Shown one piece after another: positions 1 to 10,182 of a stretch of 64,000 nucleotides of DNA. The first letter of the stretch is position 1. Each line of letters starts with the position of its first letter. Source of the stretch: Plantago major (lineage: Eukaryota > Streptophyta > Magnoliopsida > Lamiales > Plantaginaceae); the NCBI GenBank assembly GCA_026545765.1, contig CM048841.1, forward strand, positions 8,444,145-8,508,144, written 5' to 3'. Made by a program: the position numbers and the translations under genes. The notes below the pieces were generated by a model that worked only from the letters and a program-made list of their open reading frames with translations, did not search any database and was not told the DNA's origin.

Positions 1-179
1 TCATCACTGTTGTTCTATCTTGGGAGACTATTTGTTACGTAAACCGTAAGCACCAGAGCGGGACAAATAAAGTCTTAAGGACCTAGACCAAGCCTTTGCT
101 CAGCAGTATAAATATTTTGTTTTGTTCTTATGTTTTGTTCCAGATATCCTTTTTCGATACACTACACACCCGCATTTAT

Positions 180-345
180 ATATGCAATTTTATCCAACAT
201 AAACTAGTGTTAAATAGAGTCATAATTAACAATCAACTAGCTTATGACCTTATTAGGTTTTATTTAGCAAAACTAGCTAATAATTTAGCTCGTAGCTGAT
301 TTACTAAATATAGTATTTACTTTTTTTTTAATAAACCTTTGGAAA
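180..345. repeat. AT-rich dispersed repeat, copy 1
   Basis: This AT-rich stretch shares blocks such as TTTAGCAAAACTAGC and GCTGATTTACTAAATATAG with sequences near 23.2-23.5 kb and 35.8-36.0 kb. Together they look like a small dispersed MITE-type family. No clean target duplication is visible here, so the edges are approximate. The flanks from 1 to 512 contain no other recognisable feature; the short ORF in this stretch is not credible as a gene. Confidence 0.4.
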
Positions 346-524
346 CCTAATTAAATTTTATAGAAAGATACTAAAATGTAAAAAATGTTAAATAATGACT
401 AAAGAATAAGAAACATGAGTATAATACACAAACAACTTTGATCAAAACCTATAAAGTTTGATAAAAGTCCACTATGGCCCCAAACTTGTTGGGCCATGTG
501 CGGAGGCTTCTTTCACATGCCCGG

Positions 525-1341
525 CCCTGGTTCAGTTCCATGGTTTTCGTCCAAGAAAGGAGAGCAGGTCAGTGAAGGGAGGCGTTCTTCTTTCTTTACC
601 AGCAGTTGCAGTGCCCTAGACATGGATGGTCGCGACGAAGGGATTTCTTTACAGCACAAGAGCCCTACATGAACAGCTGGTAGAATCTCGGACTTGGTGT
701 TCACATTTTGGTAATTATACAGCATGAGATTTGGATCAATTAGCTCCTCAAATGTTCCTTCTCGGATATTCTGCCAAGCCTGTAAAGTAATGGACAAAAC
801 AAAGCATAATGATTGACAAGATCATATAGAAGCTAGAGGGCAAAAATAAGGCTATGAGATGAACGTTTCGTTCCAGTAAAGGTGGACACTAAGGGAGTGT
901 TTGCAGACTCAGGAACGAGTTTTCACAAAGCAGATTATCGATTCTACTCAGAAACATCAGTAGAGGCCAGATAGCCATCACGGCATCACCTGTACTTGCA
1001 AATACATTTTTTTTTTCCCCTTACAGCGTTGATGTATTTCAAGTTTGCTTACAAGCCACAATTTTTACCCCAATAGTTCCTTGATTTCAGCAAATTCAGA
1101 ATATGCACAAGGCTACAAGCTATTGCAAACACTCTCTAAGCAATGTGCGTGCGAATTGTGGATGTGGAGTATCCAAAAGGATGAAGTAACTTACAATGGT
1201 AACCAAGCTGTCGGTGTATTCAGCGCTTTTACTTCTGTGATACTGCCTCCCCGTAACAATTTCCAGCAAAAGGACACCAAAGCTATAGCCATCTACTTTC
1301 TCTGTCAGCTGCCCACGAGCTAATAAGTATTCTGGCGCTAT
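525..1341 (-). pseudogene. CRK receptor kinase 3' fragment (last two exons)
   Basis: This is a piece of a cysteine-rich receptor-like kinase holding only the last two exons and the intron between them. The penultimate exon (about 1341-1195) encodes an APE-like segment (IAPEY) followed by [13 protein letters not shown], corresponding to kinase subdomains VIII-IX. The last exon (779 down to about 525) encodes subdomains X-XI, including LRPSM-like [11 protein letters not shown]. It is most similar to the complete gene at 26.8-29.9 kb, including within the intron. Homology stops abruptly at both ends, so the ectodomain, membrane segment and catalytic loop are all missing. The reading frame also shifts near the 3' end compared with the complete paralogue, and the normal C-terminus is lost. 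It cannot encode a receptor and is best read as a truncated duplicate. Confidence 0.85.
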
Positions 1342-1354
1342 ATCAAAGAGTTAA

Positions 1355-1535
1355 TTGATGTGGATGTGAATTAAGCAGAAGGAAAGTTAACAGACTTAAA
1401 ATTAGTCTACAAGATAAACAGTCAAGTAAACTGAGCCCGCATAAAACTGAAGGAAAAGAAAGAAAAACCAAGTCTTTTTTTTGGTAAACAAGTCATAAAG
1501 AAAAAACGACTGATAATTTCCACACGAGCAGTTAC
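1355..1535. repeat. Dispersed repeat shared with 19.2-19.4 kb
   Basis: The words GTGAATTAAGCAGAAGGAAA and GATAATTTCCACACGAGCA occur here and again at about 19238-19390 in the same order, with a longer spacer here. This suggests a small duplicated segment or a low-copy repeat. It lies between the CRK fragment and the 3' side of the methyltransferase-like gene. Confidence 0.5.
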
Positions 1536-1849
1536 TTGGCTCAAAGAGCACATGGACCAATAACAATAATGGGGTATTTTAGGGGTAGGGGATTCACACC
1601 AGGCAATCACATCCACATTCGAGAGGGATGTATGAGATTATGCAATGAAGAAAAGAGCAGGCCATTACATTACACCCAAAGAAGAAGCATATCATCTTAC
1701 AAATTGATGAGAGAGCATAAATAGCTTCCTCCAACTTGGGAGCGGAGCACATAATGATACAAATTCAAACACAGCAGACAGAATTCATAGCAGATGAGGG
1801 GCATGGTAGAATATGTGCAGTACACTGTACACAATTCACCATCCCTCAT

Positions 1850-1855
1850 TTTATT
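1850..1855 (-). terminator. Putative poly(A) signal of the methyltransferase-like gene
   Basis: On the minus strand this reads AATAAA, about 65 bases downstream of the stop codon of the gene ending at 1921. Position and orientation suit a plant near-upstream polyadenylation element. Plant poly(A) signals are loose, so this is only a candidate. Confidence 0.4.
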
Positions 1856-1920
1856 CATCAAAATAACAGAAATCACACAGTAACATAGTATGAATACTTG
1901 AGAGCAGACTCTCCCAGTAT

Positions 1921-3225
1921 TCAGTCTCCCAGCCATTCATGAGCATACACACCACTCTTCCTCAGACTCTCCACAAGGCTCTTGCAATCAGCAGCAGCAT
2001 CTGAGCATCGAACAAAGAGTTCATCCACATGGCATATAGCTTCAGTTCTGAACAGTTGGCTGAGAATGTTTAGCTCCGCCACCTTTACATTCATCACAAG
2101 GACCACAAAATCTTCATTTGTAACCGTTTTGCTGAACCATGGAACGAATTCAAATTCTTCTTCATCCATCACGTCAACCAAATAGTCGTCTGCACTGATT
2201 TCCGGAGCTAGTGGGCTTCCTGAAAGCGATGGATCATAGATAAAGGTGATACCAGGTTCTGTCACATAGGATGTGAGCACAGATGTTCTATAATCGATAA
2301 CATACACATCAAAACCTCTATGGTGGTTGGAGCAATAGGTATTGGTCATTTGAACAACATTTTCCTTGGCGAATTCTCCAGCACCAATGCTGATGTACAC
2401 CAATTTGTTTCTAGACGAAATGTTCATATGCTTCGGGAGATAAGAAGGTGCGCTCTTACCGGACACAGGCTCCAGGAACTTCAAGAAAGGCTTGTTCTTG
2501 GTAACAGAGGGGCAATCATCAGGAAGTCGAAAATTCCCAAACAAAGCGAAAGAGTTGAATCTCTTCTTAAATATCACAACCGTATAGCCACCACTTCCAC
2601 ACGCATGAACAACATCTGATCCCTTCAAGAAGGAGCTTATCAAGCCACTTGAGTAGAACTTCCGCGATCGGACCAAGATAACACCGGTTCCTCCAGGGGA
2701 TAAAACTCGCTCAATCTCCATAGCAAGGAGAGACGGAACCGAAACCCGGTCAATATCTGCCGAGAACACAAGATCGAACGAATTATCATCGAATGCTAGC
2801 TCATACACGAATCTCCTCTTGAAAAGGGAGAAAAAGGGGTGGCTTTCGACACTAACCACGTCTTCAAACCCCATTTCTCGCATGGACAACACAGCAGAGG
2901 CAGATCCCACACCTACACAGAGAACTCTAGCAGTGAGCCGCAGCAAATTCGTCCCCAATAACCCAGTGAGGATAGTTTTAGTCAAGTTTTCTTCGGTTTG
3001 TCTGCGTAAAAACCCGAAATTGTTCTCTAAATGGTCCTCCTGATTAGAATTGGAACCCAAACCTAAACCCAAAGGGCATTTATCAATATGAGAAACAAGG
3101 GGTTCTAGAGAATTAACCTGAGCAGGGGACATTTTGATGAGAGAAACCAAAATTAAGGCGAGTACAAGCATGGAAGCTCTGAGTACAATGCGCCGAAGCA
3201 GCGTACGGCATTTGAACATTTTCAT
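1921..3225 (-). CDS. Membrane-anchored SAM-dependent methyltransferase-like protein
   Basis: A single uninterrupted frame of 434 codons. The basic N-terminus (MKMFKCRTLLRR) is followed by a hydrophobic segment at about residues 15-31, suggesting a type II signal anchor and a Golgi/ER or mitochondrial-membrane location. A methyltransferase fold follows: motif I-like VLCVGVGSASA at residues 101-111, an acidic residue in VVSVE near 127, and later FDLVFSADIDRV and LSPGGTGVILV, resembling motifs IV and V of class I enzymes. The C-terminal half (about 220-434) is less typical. From memory it resembles a plant family of predicted methyltransferases of unknown substrate, some of which carry conserved upstream peptides (CPuORF46/47 group); I could not check this. 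Activity and substrate are unknown. The start is chosen because the anchor follows it directly; a second Met lies two codons downstream. Confidence 0.85.
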   Translation of the reverse strand: MKMFKCRTLLRRIVLRASMLVLALILVSLIKMSPAQVNSLEPLVSHIDKCPLGLGLGSNSNQEDHLENNFGFLRRQTEENLTKTILTGLLGTNLLRLTARVLCVGVGSASAVLSMREMGFEDVVSVESHPFFSLFKRRFVYELAFDDNSFDLVFSADIDRVSVPSLLAMEIERVLSPGGTGVILVRSRKFYSSGLISSFLKGSDVVHACGSGGYTVVIFKKRFNSFALFGNFRLPDDCPSVTKNKPFLKFLEPVSGKSAPSYLPKHMNISSRNKLVYISIGAGEFAKENVVQMTNTYCSNHHRGFDVYVIDYRTSVLTSYVTEPGITFIYDPSLSGSPLAPEISADDYLVDVMDEEEFEFVPWFSKTVTNEDFVVLVMNVKVAELNILSQLFRTEAICHVDELFVRCSDAAADCKSLVESLRKSGVYAHEWLGD

Positions 3226-3327
3226 GACCAGATCAAATCAAGAGGGTTTCAGAACAGTAAATTAAATTAACCCAATGAAGAGGAGCAATGAGAAATTGAA
3301 TCAAAAAGGGGCGATTGATTGATTGAT

Positions 3328-3447
3328 TTAACGAGTACAAAACCTGGACGAGGTGTGGTTTCCACCCACGAGTAATCTCCTGGATACTTGACACCCTAAC
3401 CATAGGGTTCTAGGAATCACCATTTCTGGAATTGGTTGAAGAATCAT
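3328..3447 (-). CDS. Upstream ORF in the methyltransferase leader (39 codons)
   Basis: On the minus strand an ATG at 3447 opens a 39-codon frame ending in TAA at 3328, about 102 bases before the main ATG at 3225. An in-frame second ATG lies at 3423. Part of the peptide reads MVIPRTLWLG (residues 9-18), and its C-terminal half is rich in Arg, Gly and Ser, ending FCTR. No other ATG lies between this uORF and the main start. A minimal ATG-TAA pair sits just upstream at 3471-3476. Some plant genes of this protein type are known to carry conserved-peptide uORFs, which can stall ribosomes and repress the main ORF. Whether this peptide belongs to such a group is inference. A leader intron (possible donor at CCAG/GTTTTG near its 3' end) could change the ORF's tail. 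Confidence 0.55.
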   Translation of the reverse strand: MILQPIPEMVIPRTLWLGCQVSRRLLVGGNHTSSRFCTR

Positions 3448-4669
3448 CCAAGTGTAAATGGAGAATGCAATTACATGATTGATTGTTTGAAGAATCCAAT
3501 CGAATTGAATTGTATGAAATGGGATCTGTGAAAGTGACTGAATTAGCGTAAGGATTTGAATTGGAGTGATTTTGGATCTGCTTAGGAATTCAGGACTGAG
3601 TGATGGAGAGAGAAGAAGAAGCTGAGACTAGAGTAGCTCAGGAAGCTTCATTAGCGTGTGTCGGTGAGGGAGACGTGGAGTTTGATGATTGGACCGGAAC
3701 TAACTATGAATCTAATTATTGGTGCTTTTTCTTATCTTTATCGTGTCATACTCATACGGTATCGGGTCGATCCCTCTACCGTGCTGCACGTCAGAAGATT
3801 TCGCAGTGTATTGTATGCAGAATATATAATATACGTATGGTACAATTAGGGCACGGTAGACAAAACCAATCGTGATGTATATACATTTGGGAAGGGATCC
3901 AACTTCACATCCTTCAAGGAAAATCACGCATATGCTAGTTATAAAAACTTGTGAAAGTCCAAGTTTTTGTGAGAGTCTTGAAAGTCCTGCAATATTGTAT
4001 ACTAATTATGCGGTTTGTGTGTAAATTGTTGATTTTTGTCTATTTGTAAATTATACATTGTCAGATACTAATCATGCGCTTAAATCTTCTGCAGAGACTC
4101 GAACTTTCCTACTCAGGAGAGTTTCTATGCTAGTATGGTTCTATTATCTTCATCTTAAAATTCATTAATTTCAGTTCAGATTCATTTAGTTCAGTTCTGT
4201 CCAGTTCTGCTTAGTTATATTTTATATTACAATTCAATTTCATTCAGTTTTGTTCCGTTTAGACAAAGAGAACATAGCCTATTACCGATTTGATTTCTAA
4301 TTTTGAATTCAAAAAATCACATCATATTCTACGTCACTCACTTTGATCCCTTCGTTTTGAATAATAACATTGTAGAACCGTTTTGATAAATCAATTACGT
4401 TTTAGTCCAAAAGTTAACGGCTGAAGCGGACGTGACAGGCAATTATTGATGTGGATAATGAGGTAAATGATTTCCGCCCTTTTCTTTGATTTTGTTTTTG
4501 TTTAATATGACGGTTGGACCATTCTATAATTGATTTATTGAAGTAGTTAGTCGTTACACTGGATACTGGATCATTCTGTAATTGATTATATGGGGATTAA
4601 TATGTAATTAAACTATGATATGCAATTTAAAAAACTAGTCGTTAGATGATGAATTGGTTTTGTCTATTT
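3448..4669. other. Upstream region of the methyltransferase gene; no gene seen
   Basis: This includes the probable promoter and distal leader of the minus-strand gene. Short ORFs near 3600-3927 overlap in several frames, show no domain and look like chance. From about 4000 onward the DNA is AT-rich with no recognised repeat ends. Confidence 0.5.
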
Positions 4670-5896
4670 AAGGTCCAATTTTTGGTCTTCACGTGGACAA
4701 ATTAATGTGTGGCGTATATAACTTTGAGTCTCTAGGGTGCATTCACTATCGAGTGAAATTGGGCTTAGTTACTTGAGTTATAGCTTCACATAGACGGGAA
4801 CGTGTGTGAAAGAACTGGATTCACTACTCTGTGAAACAAGGATAAATGTGTACTCCATGCTAAGTTGATTTAGGATTGCAAGTATGAAGTCATTAGATCA
4901 TGTTTTCTTAAATTGAAATTGAATCCTTGTATAATCAATGTGATTCATGGATAAAGAGGTAAGAGGAAATAAGGTCAACGGTTTCACCTACATTCACGAG
5001 TCATTTGTGAAGGATCTTTTAATATATAAAAGCCAACTTTGTGAAAGCGGTTCTTACACCAAAAATTCTTTACAAATTTACCCTTCTAATTTTGACTAAC
5101 AGTTACAAAGAATGGATTAGTTTTCTTCTCAAATAAACTAATCAACCAAATGTAGGAATATAGGAAACAGATTGAGAATTATGTTTTGAAGTGATGTTAA
5201 TTTTGTTCCAATTTTTTCACAAATAATATTTTACTACTATATAAAATCAGAATACTTAATGGGAGGTGACAGATTAAATCAATTTAAGTTTAGACCAATT
5301 CAATTCATTTTGACATACTATAAAAGAAAACACGACAGTTTTTAAATAACTTATATGTAGACCGATCTATCAATAAAATCATCGACATTTTTAATCAAAA
5401 CGTTTATGTTGTTAACAAAATATATTTTTTTTTATTATGAAAAAACATCAATGTTGACAACATAGACATTTTGATTGATAACATATGTCTCTATATAAGT
5501 AAGTGTATATATATACCGCCTCTTAAAATACCTACTCAAAAGAAAATAAAACGGATTTATCAACTAATTATGACATTCAATCTTCTCTGCACGTTTGTTT
5601 CTTATTTTATAACTTTTACTTTTCACTCTACACACGTAGATATATTTAATAAAATATTATTAACTAATTTTGATTTTCATATATTAATTTAATTATTGCA
5701 CGTGTAACGTGCACACACATACTAGTAATAAATAAGATAGTATACTCGATTATGTGCATTAGAGTATAAGTGCTTTTATGATGGTTGATTCATTCACATT
5801 TAGCTTGGAAAGTCAAGATGTAATTAATTGGAACTTTTGGACATGTTATGGTAATTAATTAAAGTACATGCACAAACTACTAGTTACAAAAGTTGT
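4670..5896. repeat. Duplicated segment, copy 1 (split by a Helitron)
   Basis: Positions 4670-5014 and 5726-5896 match 6112-6480 and 6484-6650 in the same order and orientation, at roughly 85% identity by eye. Shared words include AAGGTCCAATTTTTGGTCT and GAACTGGATTCACTACT. Copy 2 is continuous, and copy 1 is interrupted by the insertion at 5015-5725. No TG...CA ends or coding content are visible, so a local duplication is more likely than a pair of LTRs. Confidence 0.8.
5015..5725 (+). mobile_element. Non-autonomous Helitron
   Basis: The element starts with TC (TCTTTTAATATATAAAAG), the usual plant Helitron 5' style, and ends with CTAG followed by host T. A perfect 7-bp hairpin lies just inside the 3' end (TGCACGT at 5697-5703, loop GTA, ACGTGCA at 5707-5713), eight bases before CTAG at 5722-5725. 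Insertion is between host A and T with no target duplication, as the family requires. Copy 2 of the surrounding repeat gives the empty site (GTGAAGGATAACAACTAAG near 6464). It is 711 bp with no Rep/helicase coding, so it would need an autonomous partner. Confidence 0.88.
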
Positions 5897-6111
5897 GAAT
5901 ATGACAATTGAGAATTGTTATCATGTTTGGATTAAAAATATTAGTGTCATGTATACTTGGAGAAAATATATGACCGTTTTCTGGATTATTGGAACACTTT
6001 AAAGTTTACTAAAAAAAGTATGGGGGCTAATTTGTAAATAATGAATATTTTGCAAATGTGAATTATCAAATATGTTGCTTGGATAATACAAAGATATTTG
6101 ATAAAATGCGT
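5897..6111. other. Spacer between the two duplicated segments
   Basis: AT-rich unique sequence. I see no gene or repeat end in it. Confidence 0.4.
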
Positions 6112-6650
6112 AAGGTCCAATTTTTGGTCTCCACATGGACGAATTAATGCGTGTTGTATTTAACTTTGAGTTTCTAGGGTGTATTTCACCATCGAGTGAA
6201 ACCGATCTTAGTTACTTGGATTATATAGTTTCACGTAGACGAGAACGTGTCTGAAAGAACTGGATTCACTACTTGGTGAAACAAGGATAAATGTTTACTC
6301 CATGTTAAGTTGATTTGTGATTGCAAGTATTAAGTCCTGAGCTCAAGTTTCCTCAAGTTTCCTTAAATGGAAACTGGATTCTTTGTATATAATCAATGAC
6401 ATTCATGGATAAAGAGGTAAAGCGAAATAAGGTCAACGGTTTCACCTACATTCACATTACGAGTCAACTGTGAAGGATAACAACTAAGATAGTGTACTCG
6501 ATTATGTGCATTACAGTATATGTGCTTTAGATAATGTTTGATTCTTTCACATTTAGACTTGGGAAGTCTAGATGTAATTAATTTGAACATCTTGACATAT
6601 TCTTGTAATTAATTAAAGTACATAGACTAAATTGCAAGTTACCAAAAGTT
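6112..6650. repeat. Duplicated segment, copy 2 (uninterrupted)
   Basis: This is the continuous partner of 4670-5896. It preserves the pre-insertion site of the Helitron at about 6472-6474, so the Helitron arrived in copy 1 after the duplication, or was never in this copy. Confidence 0.8.
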
Positions 6651-7190
6651 ATTTGTACCCAAATCACACTACTTGTGGTATACTGGAAGCTAAAGAAAGA
6701 CGATGTTATTGATCAAAGGAAGCACGAAGAAGGAGACGACGGCTACTCCGCCTCCTCTCTGTTAGGATATGACGTCTCCACCTTCCCCAAAACCCTCTTG
6801 ACTGTCGATCAACCTGTTAGGTTGTGACGTCCGACTCCGTCGTCCACCACCTCCACCCTTTACATTCTGCAGACCTCCATCTCAACCTTTATTTGCATCA
6901 TTTCGATTATTTTTTGGAGTAAGTAATGATTCAAAAGAATTTTTCTATTTTAAGTTAAGTTTTTTGGATATGCATATCTAACGGATTTATCCATATCCGT
7001 ACGAATCGATCCGTTATCCGATCCGTTCATAATGGATTGGATAACGGATAGTTTTTAATCATCCGTAAGTGTGGATATCCGCTCAAACGGATCGGATCGG
7101 ATCCGGTCCCTTGCGCAAACCTACTTGAATGTCTTGATATGTATATTCATTAGTATAGCATTTATAATGAATATATTCATTATCTGATTA
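6651..7190. other. Intergenic, with CGGAT/ATCCG-rich palindromic tract
   Basis: From about 6960 to 7110 the short word CGGAT and its complement ATCCG recur roughly a dozen times in both orientations, giving many small self-complementary patches. Upstream, at 6700-6870, is a relatively GC-rich stretch with a loosely repeated phrase (GTTAGGATATGACGTC and GTTAGGTTGTGACGTC). No gene is recognised. Confidence 0.45.
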
Positions 7191-7195
7191 GGATT

Positions 7196-7714
7196 TGTTG
7201 CGTATAATCACGATTGATAACAAAAAATCCTCAATTCCAATCAACAATCACAATACTCCGATCAAACTAAATTGCACAAAACAGTAAAATACACAAGAGT
7301 TTACGTGGTTTGGCAAATGCCTACATCCACAGGAGCAATTAGAGGTTCTTTATTGATTAACAATGGCGTTTTACAACAAGCTTCAATCGGATAATTTGCA
7401 GAGAAAAGAAACGAAGAATGAAGAACAGAACGAAGAAGAAGATGACAGTTATTCTGTTATAGAGCTAAAAACATAATCTGAAGAAAATGAAATCACGTAT
7501 GCCTTTATACTACTCATCCCCGCCTTCTGACGTCATGCCACAAAGCCTCAGCCAATTAGAAGGCAGCAACGCATCGCACTTAAGTAGAAACACGATTTTA
7601 ACACGCTTATTACGTTTTTATTCTTTCTTCCTCAAACACAGATCAAACCAAGAACAACTGCAGATTTCTTTCTTCTTCTTTTAGCTTCTCATCTCCAATT
7701 CAATCTACTCCACA
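7196..7714 (-). mobile_element. Solo LTR, Ty1/copia Tnt1-like group
   Basis: The 519-bp unit begins TGTTG and ends CCACA and is flanked by a perfect 5-bp duplication, GGATT (7191-7195 and 7715-7719). Read on the minus strand, its end part (GTGGATGTAGG...AACCACGTAAA-like) resembles the LTR of the copia element at 13.2-18.6 kb, so it is a related family in the opposite orientation. No internal domain remains, as expected after recombination between two LTRs. Confidence 0.85.
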
Positions 7715-7719
7715 GGATT

Positions 7720-8089
7720 CATTTTGAACTTTTGTACCAAGGATTTGTCTAAGACAGTTTTCCATATTAACTAATTTAATGAGATGATATAAATTACTCT
7801 ATTCTTCAAACTTTGGTTGGTTTGTTTCTCGAGATACATTTCATAGGATGAGCCTCATGCTCATGCATTGAAAGTTGAATCAGTGTTATTGTTAAAAAAA
7901 CACTACATAACTCTCAACAAAGTTTCTAAAAAATGCAACATCTATAGCGCTGAACATAATAGCCTATATATCATAGCAAGTCAACCAACCTCTATAAAGC
8001 ATGCCTGTTTCCCTTCACCACTTCAAGCTCGACAGTACACGTCAATCGGTCAAGACACTAGCGTATCGAACCAAAACCAGCTTTCAACA
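7720..8089. other. 3' flank of the truncated CRK gene
   Basis: AT-rich sequence between the solo LTR and the stop codon at 8090. It probably contains the 3' UTR of the minus-strand CRK gene. Part of it (AACCAAAACCAGCTTTCA, 8069-8086) matches the 3' flank of the complete paralogue near 26.8 kb. Confidence 0.45.
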
Positions 8090-10167
8090 TTATCTTGGGC
8101 AGAAAATACTATATGACATACTAGCAACAGATTGATCTACATTGCCATGCTGGAGTGGAGAAAACTGACTCTCACTTATGTCATTCAGTTCCATGGTATT
8201 CTCGTCCAAGAAAGGGGGACATGTTGGTGACGGGAGGCATTCCTCTTTCTTCACCAACAATTGCAGAGCACTAGACATGGATGGTCGTAATGAAGGGACT
8301 TTTTGACAGCACAAGAGCCCTACGTGAACCACTCGTATAATCTCGGCCCTGCTGTTACTACTTTGGTAGTTTTGCAGCATCAGATTTGGATCAATGAGCT
8401 CCTCAGTTTTTCCATTTTGGAAATGCTTCCAAGCCTACAAAGTGAGAATTAATGAAGCCTAACAATTAACAATATCACGTCGATGAAAGATTAATAAGGT
8501 ATTGTAACTTACAATTGTAACCAAGCTCTCTGTGTACATTGCAGTTTTACTTCTATTGTTCTGCATCCCTGTAACAATCTCCAGCAAAAGAACACCGAAG
8601 CTGTAGACATCCACTTTCTCTGTTAACTTGCCATGGGCCAAATATTCCGGTGCCATATAACCCCTAAAAGTTTGTCAATTGGAAAACATTAAAAGCCGAA
8701 GACACCCATTAATTAACTTTGCTTCGAGTCATGCATGAAATTAAGAAATACTGATATTACTCACAGTGTTCCGGCAATAACAGTGCTGATATGACTTTTA
8801 TCTTCTAGAAAAGACCTTGATAACCCAAAATCAGCAATTTTAGCACAAAGCCTTGAATCCAAGAGAATATTGCTTGCTTTTATGTCTCTATGAACGATTC
8901 TTGCTTTTGTGTTCTCATGCAAGTACACCAAACCCTCTGTTATGCCTATAATGATCTCAAATCTTCTATCCCAATTCAACAAGTTACCTTTGCTGGAATC
9001 TATGAACCATAAGATCGATTCAAAGAGTCAAGAAATCAATTATCTCTCAACTTTAAGTTGTACTCCACTTGACTGATGTGTGCATATAGTACTTACCGAA
9101 AATGAAGCAATCCAGACTCTTGTTTGGCAAGAGTTCATAAACGAGCAGACTCTCTGGCCCCGAGCAACTGCATCCCAACAACCGGACTAGATTCTTGTGC
9201 TCAACACTGCTAATAGTGTTAACTTCATTGTAGAAATCGGCGGCTCTATGTTTGTTGTTAAAGAAAAGCCTCTTTACCGCAATCTCTCTACCATCTGGTA
9301 AAACTCCCTGCAGTACAAAATCAACACTATAGCCACAGACCTCAACATACGCGCACATACTATAAAATGAGATAGAATTTCAATTTAGCTATATATGGAC
9401 CTTATACACTGTACCAAATCCACCATTCCCAAGCTTGTTGGCCTCGTCAAAAGAATCCGTGGCTTTCTCCAGAGTGGAGTATTTGAAGTTCAAACTGCTA
9501 TCGGTGAGGGTTTTCACTAATTTATGTGCATTACCTGAACATAGACGCAACAGTAGACCATAAATTTTCAGAACGGAATCGAACTTTTTAGAGTTACACT
9601 GTACACCACCACAGAACAAATAAAGTAGAGAGTTCCACATATATAACAACTTCATAATGCAGCTTTAAACAATTGTTCACCTTTTCTCTTCTTCTGGATT
9701 ATTCTATGTTTCCACATGTAAACTCCAATAGTGACCCCGATAACGAAAACAACAGATGCAGCTGCGACGACTACTATTACACTCACTGCAGAAAGAGAAC
9801 CATTATCGTATATACTAAGGTTTACAAATTACAATAACAAAGTTGAAAACTATAACCTTGTGGTTAAAAAACAAGGAATGTGATAATGGAAATGTAAGAT
9901 TAGTTTACCACTTGAACGTCTTTTCCAAGGAATAGGGTTAAGGAAATCAATATCTGAGTACCGCATGAAGCAACCAGTGTTCAGTGCTCGACCCTCAGAC
10001 CACGGAAAGCAACTAGATATCGAAGCAGAAGCATTTTCTAGACAAGCTCTGCAAGACCTTGTGCTCAGAGTCCTCCAGCAGTTCGCTAAAACATAGGCTG
10101 ATACATTAGATTTCCCAGACACCACGTGTACCCGTGCATAACCTTTATGTCTTGGAGCTAATGACAT
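8090..10167 (-). CDS. CRK receptor kinase copy lacking its first exon
   Basis: Seven exons of a cysteine-rich receptor-like kinase are in frame with GT/AG junctions: 10182-9909, 9785-9681, 9534-9401, 9307-9097, 8999-8765, 8663-8513 and 8434-8090. They encode the second DUF26 domain ([13 protein letters not shown], a C-X8-C-X2-C motif), a transmembrane helix with basic stop-transfer (IQKKRK), and a kinase with a GNGGFG loop, IAVKRL lysine, HRDIKASN catalytic loop, DFG (here DFGLS) and APEY. Exon lengths match the complete paralogue at 26.8-29.9 kb except for a few whole codons. The first exon, with signal peptide and first DUF26 domain, is gone: the paralogue's leader and its exon-1 splice donor are joined almost directly near 10480-10530. 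The first in-frame Met in the remaining exons is at 10167, giving about 479 residues without a secretion signal. It may be a pseudogene or an atypical kinase. Confidence 0.75.
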
Positions 10168-10182
10168 TGCTTTTGATAATGC

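Noticed and set aside
3600-3927. Small ORFs on both strands upstream of the methyltransferase gene
   Set aside because: They overlap in several frames with no domain, and their position fits a promoter or leader.
4670-6650. A small LTR element with two LTR-like direct repeats
   Set aside because: The repeats lack TG...CA ends, target duplication and primer-binding or polypurine sequences; a local duplication explains them.
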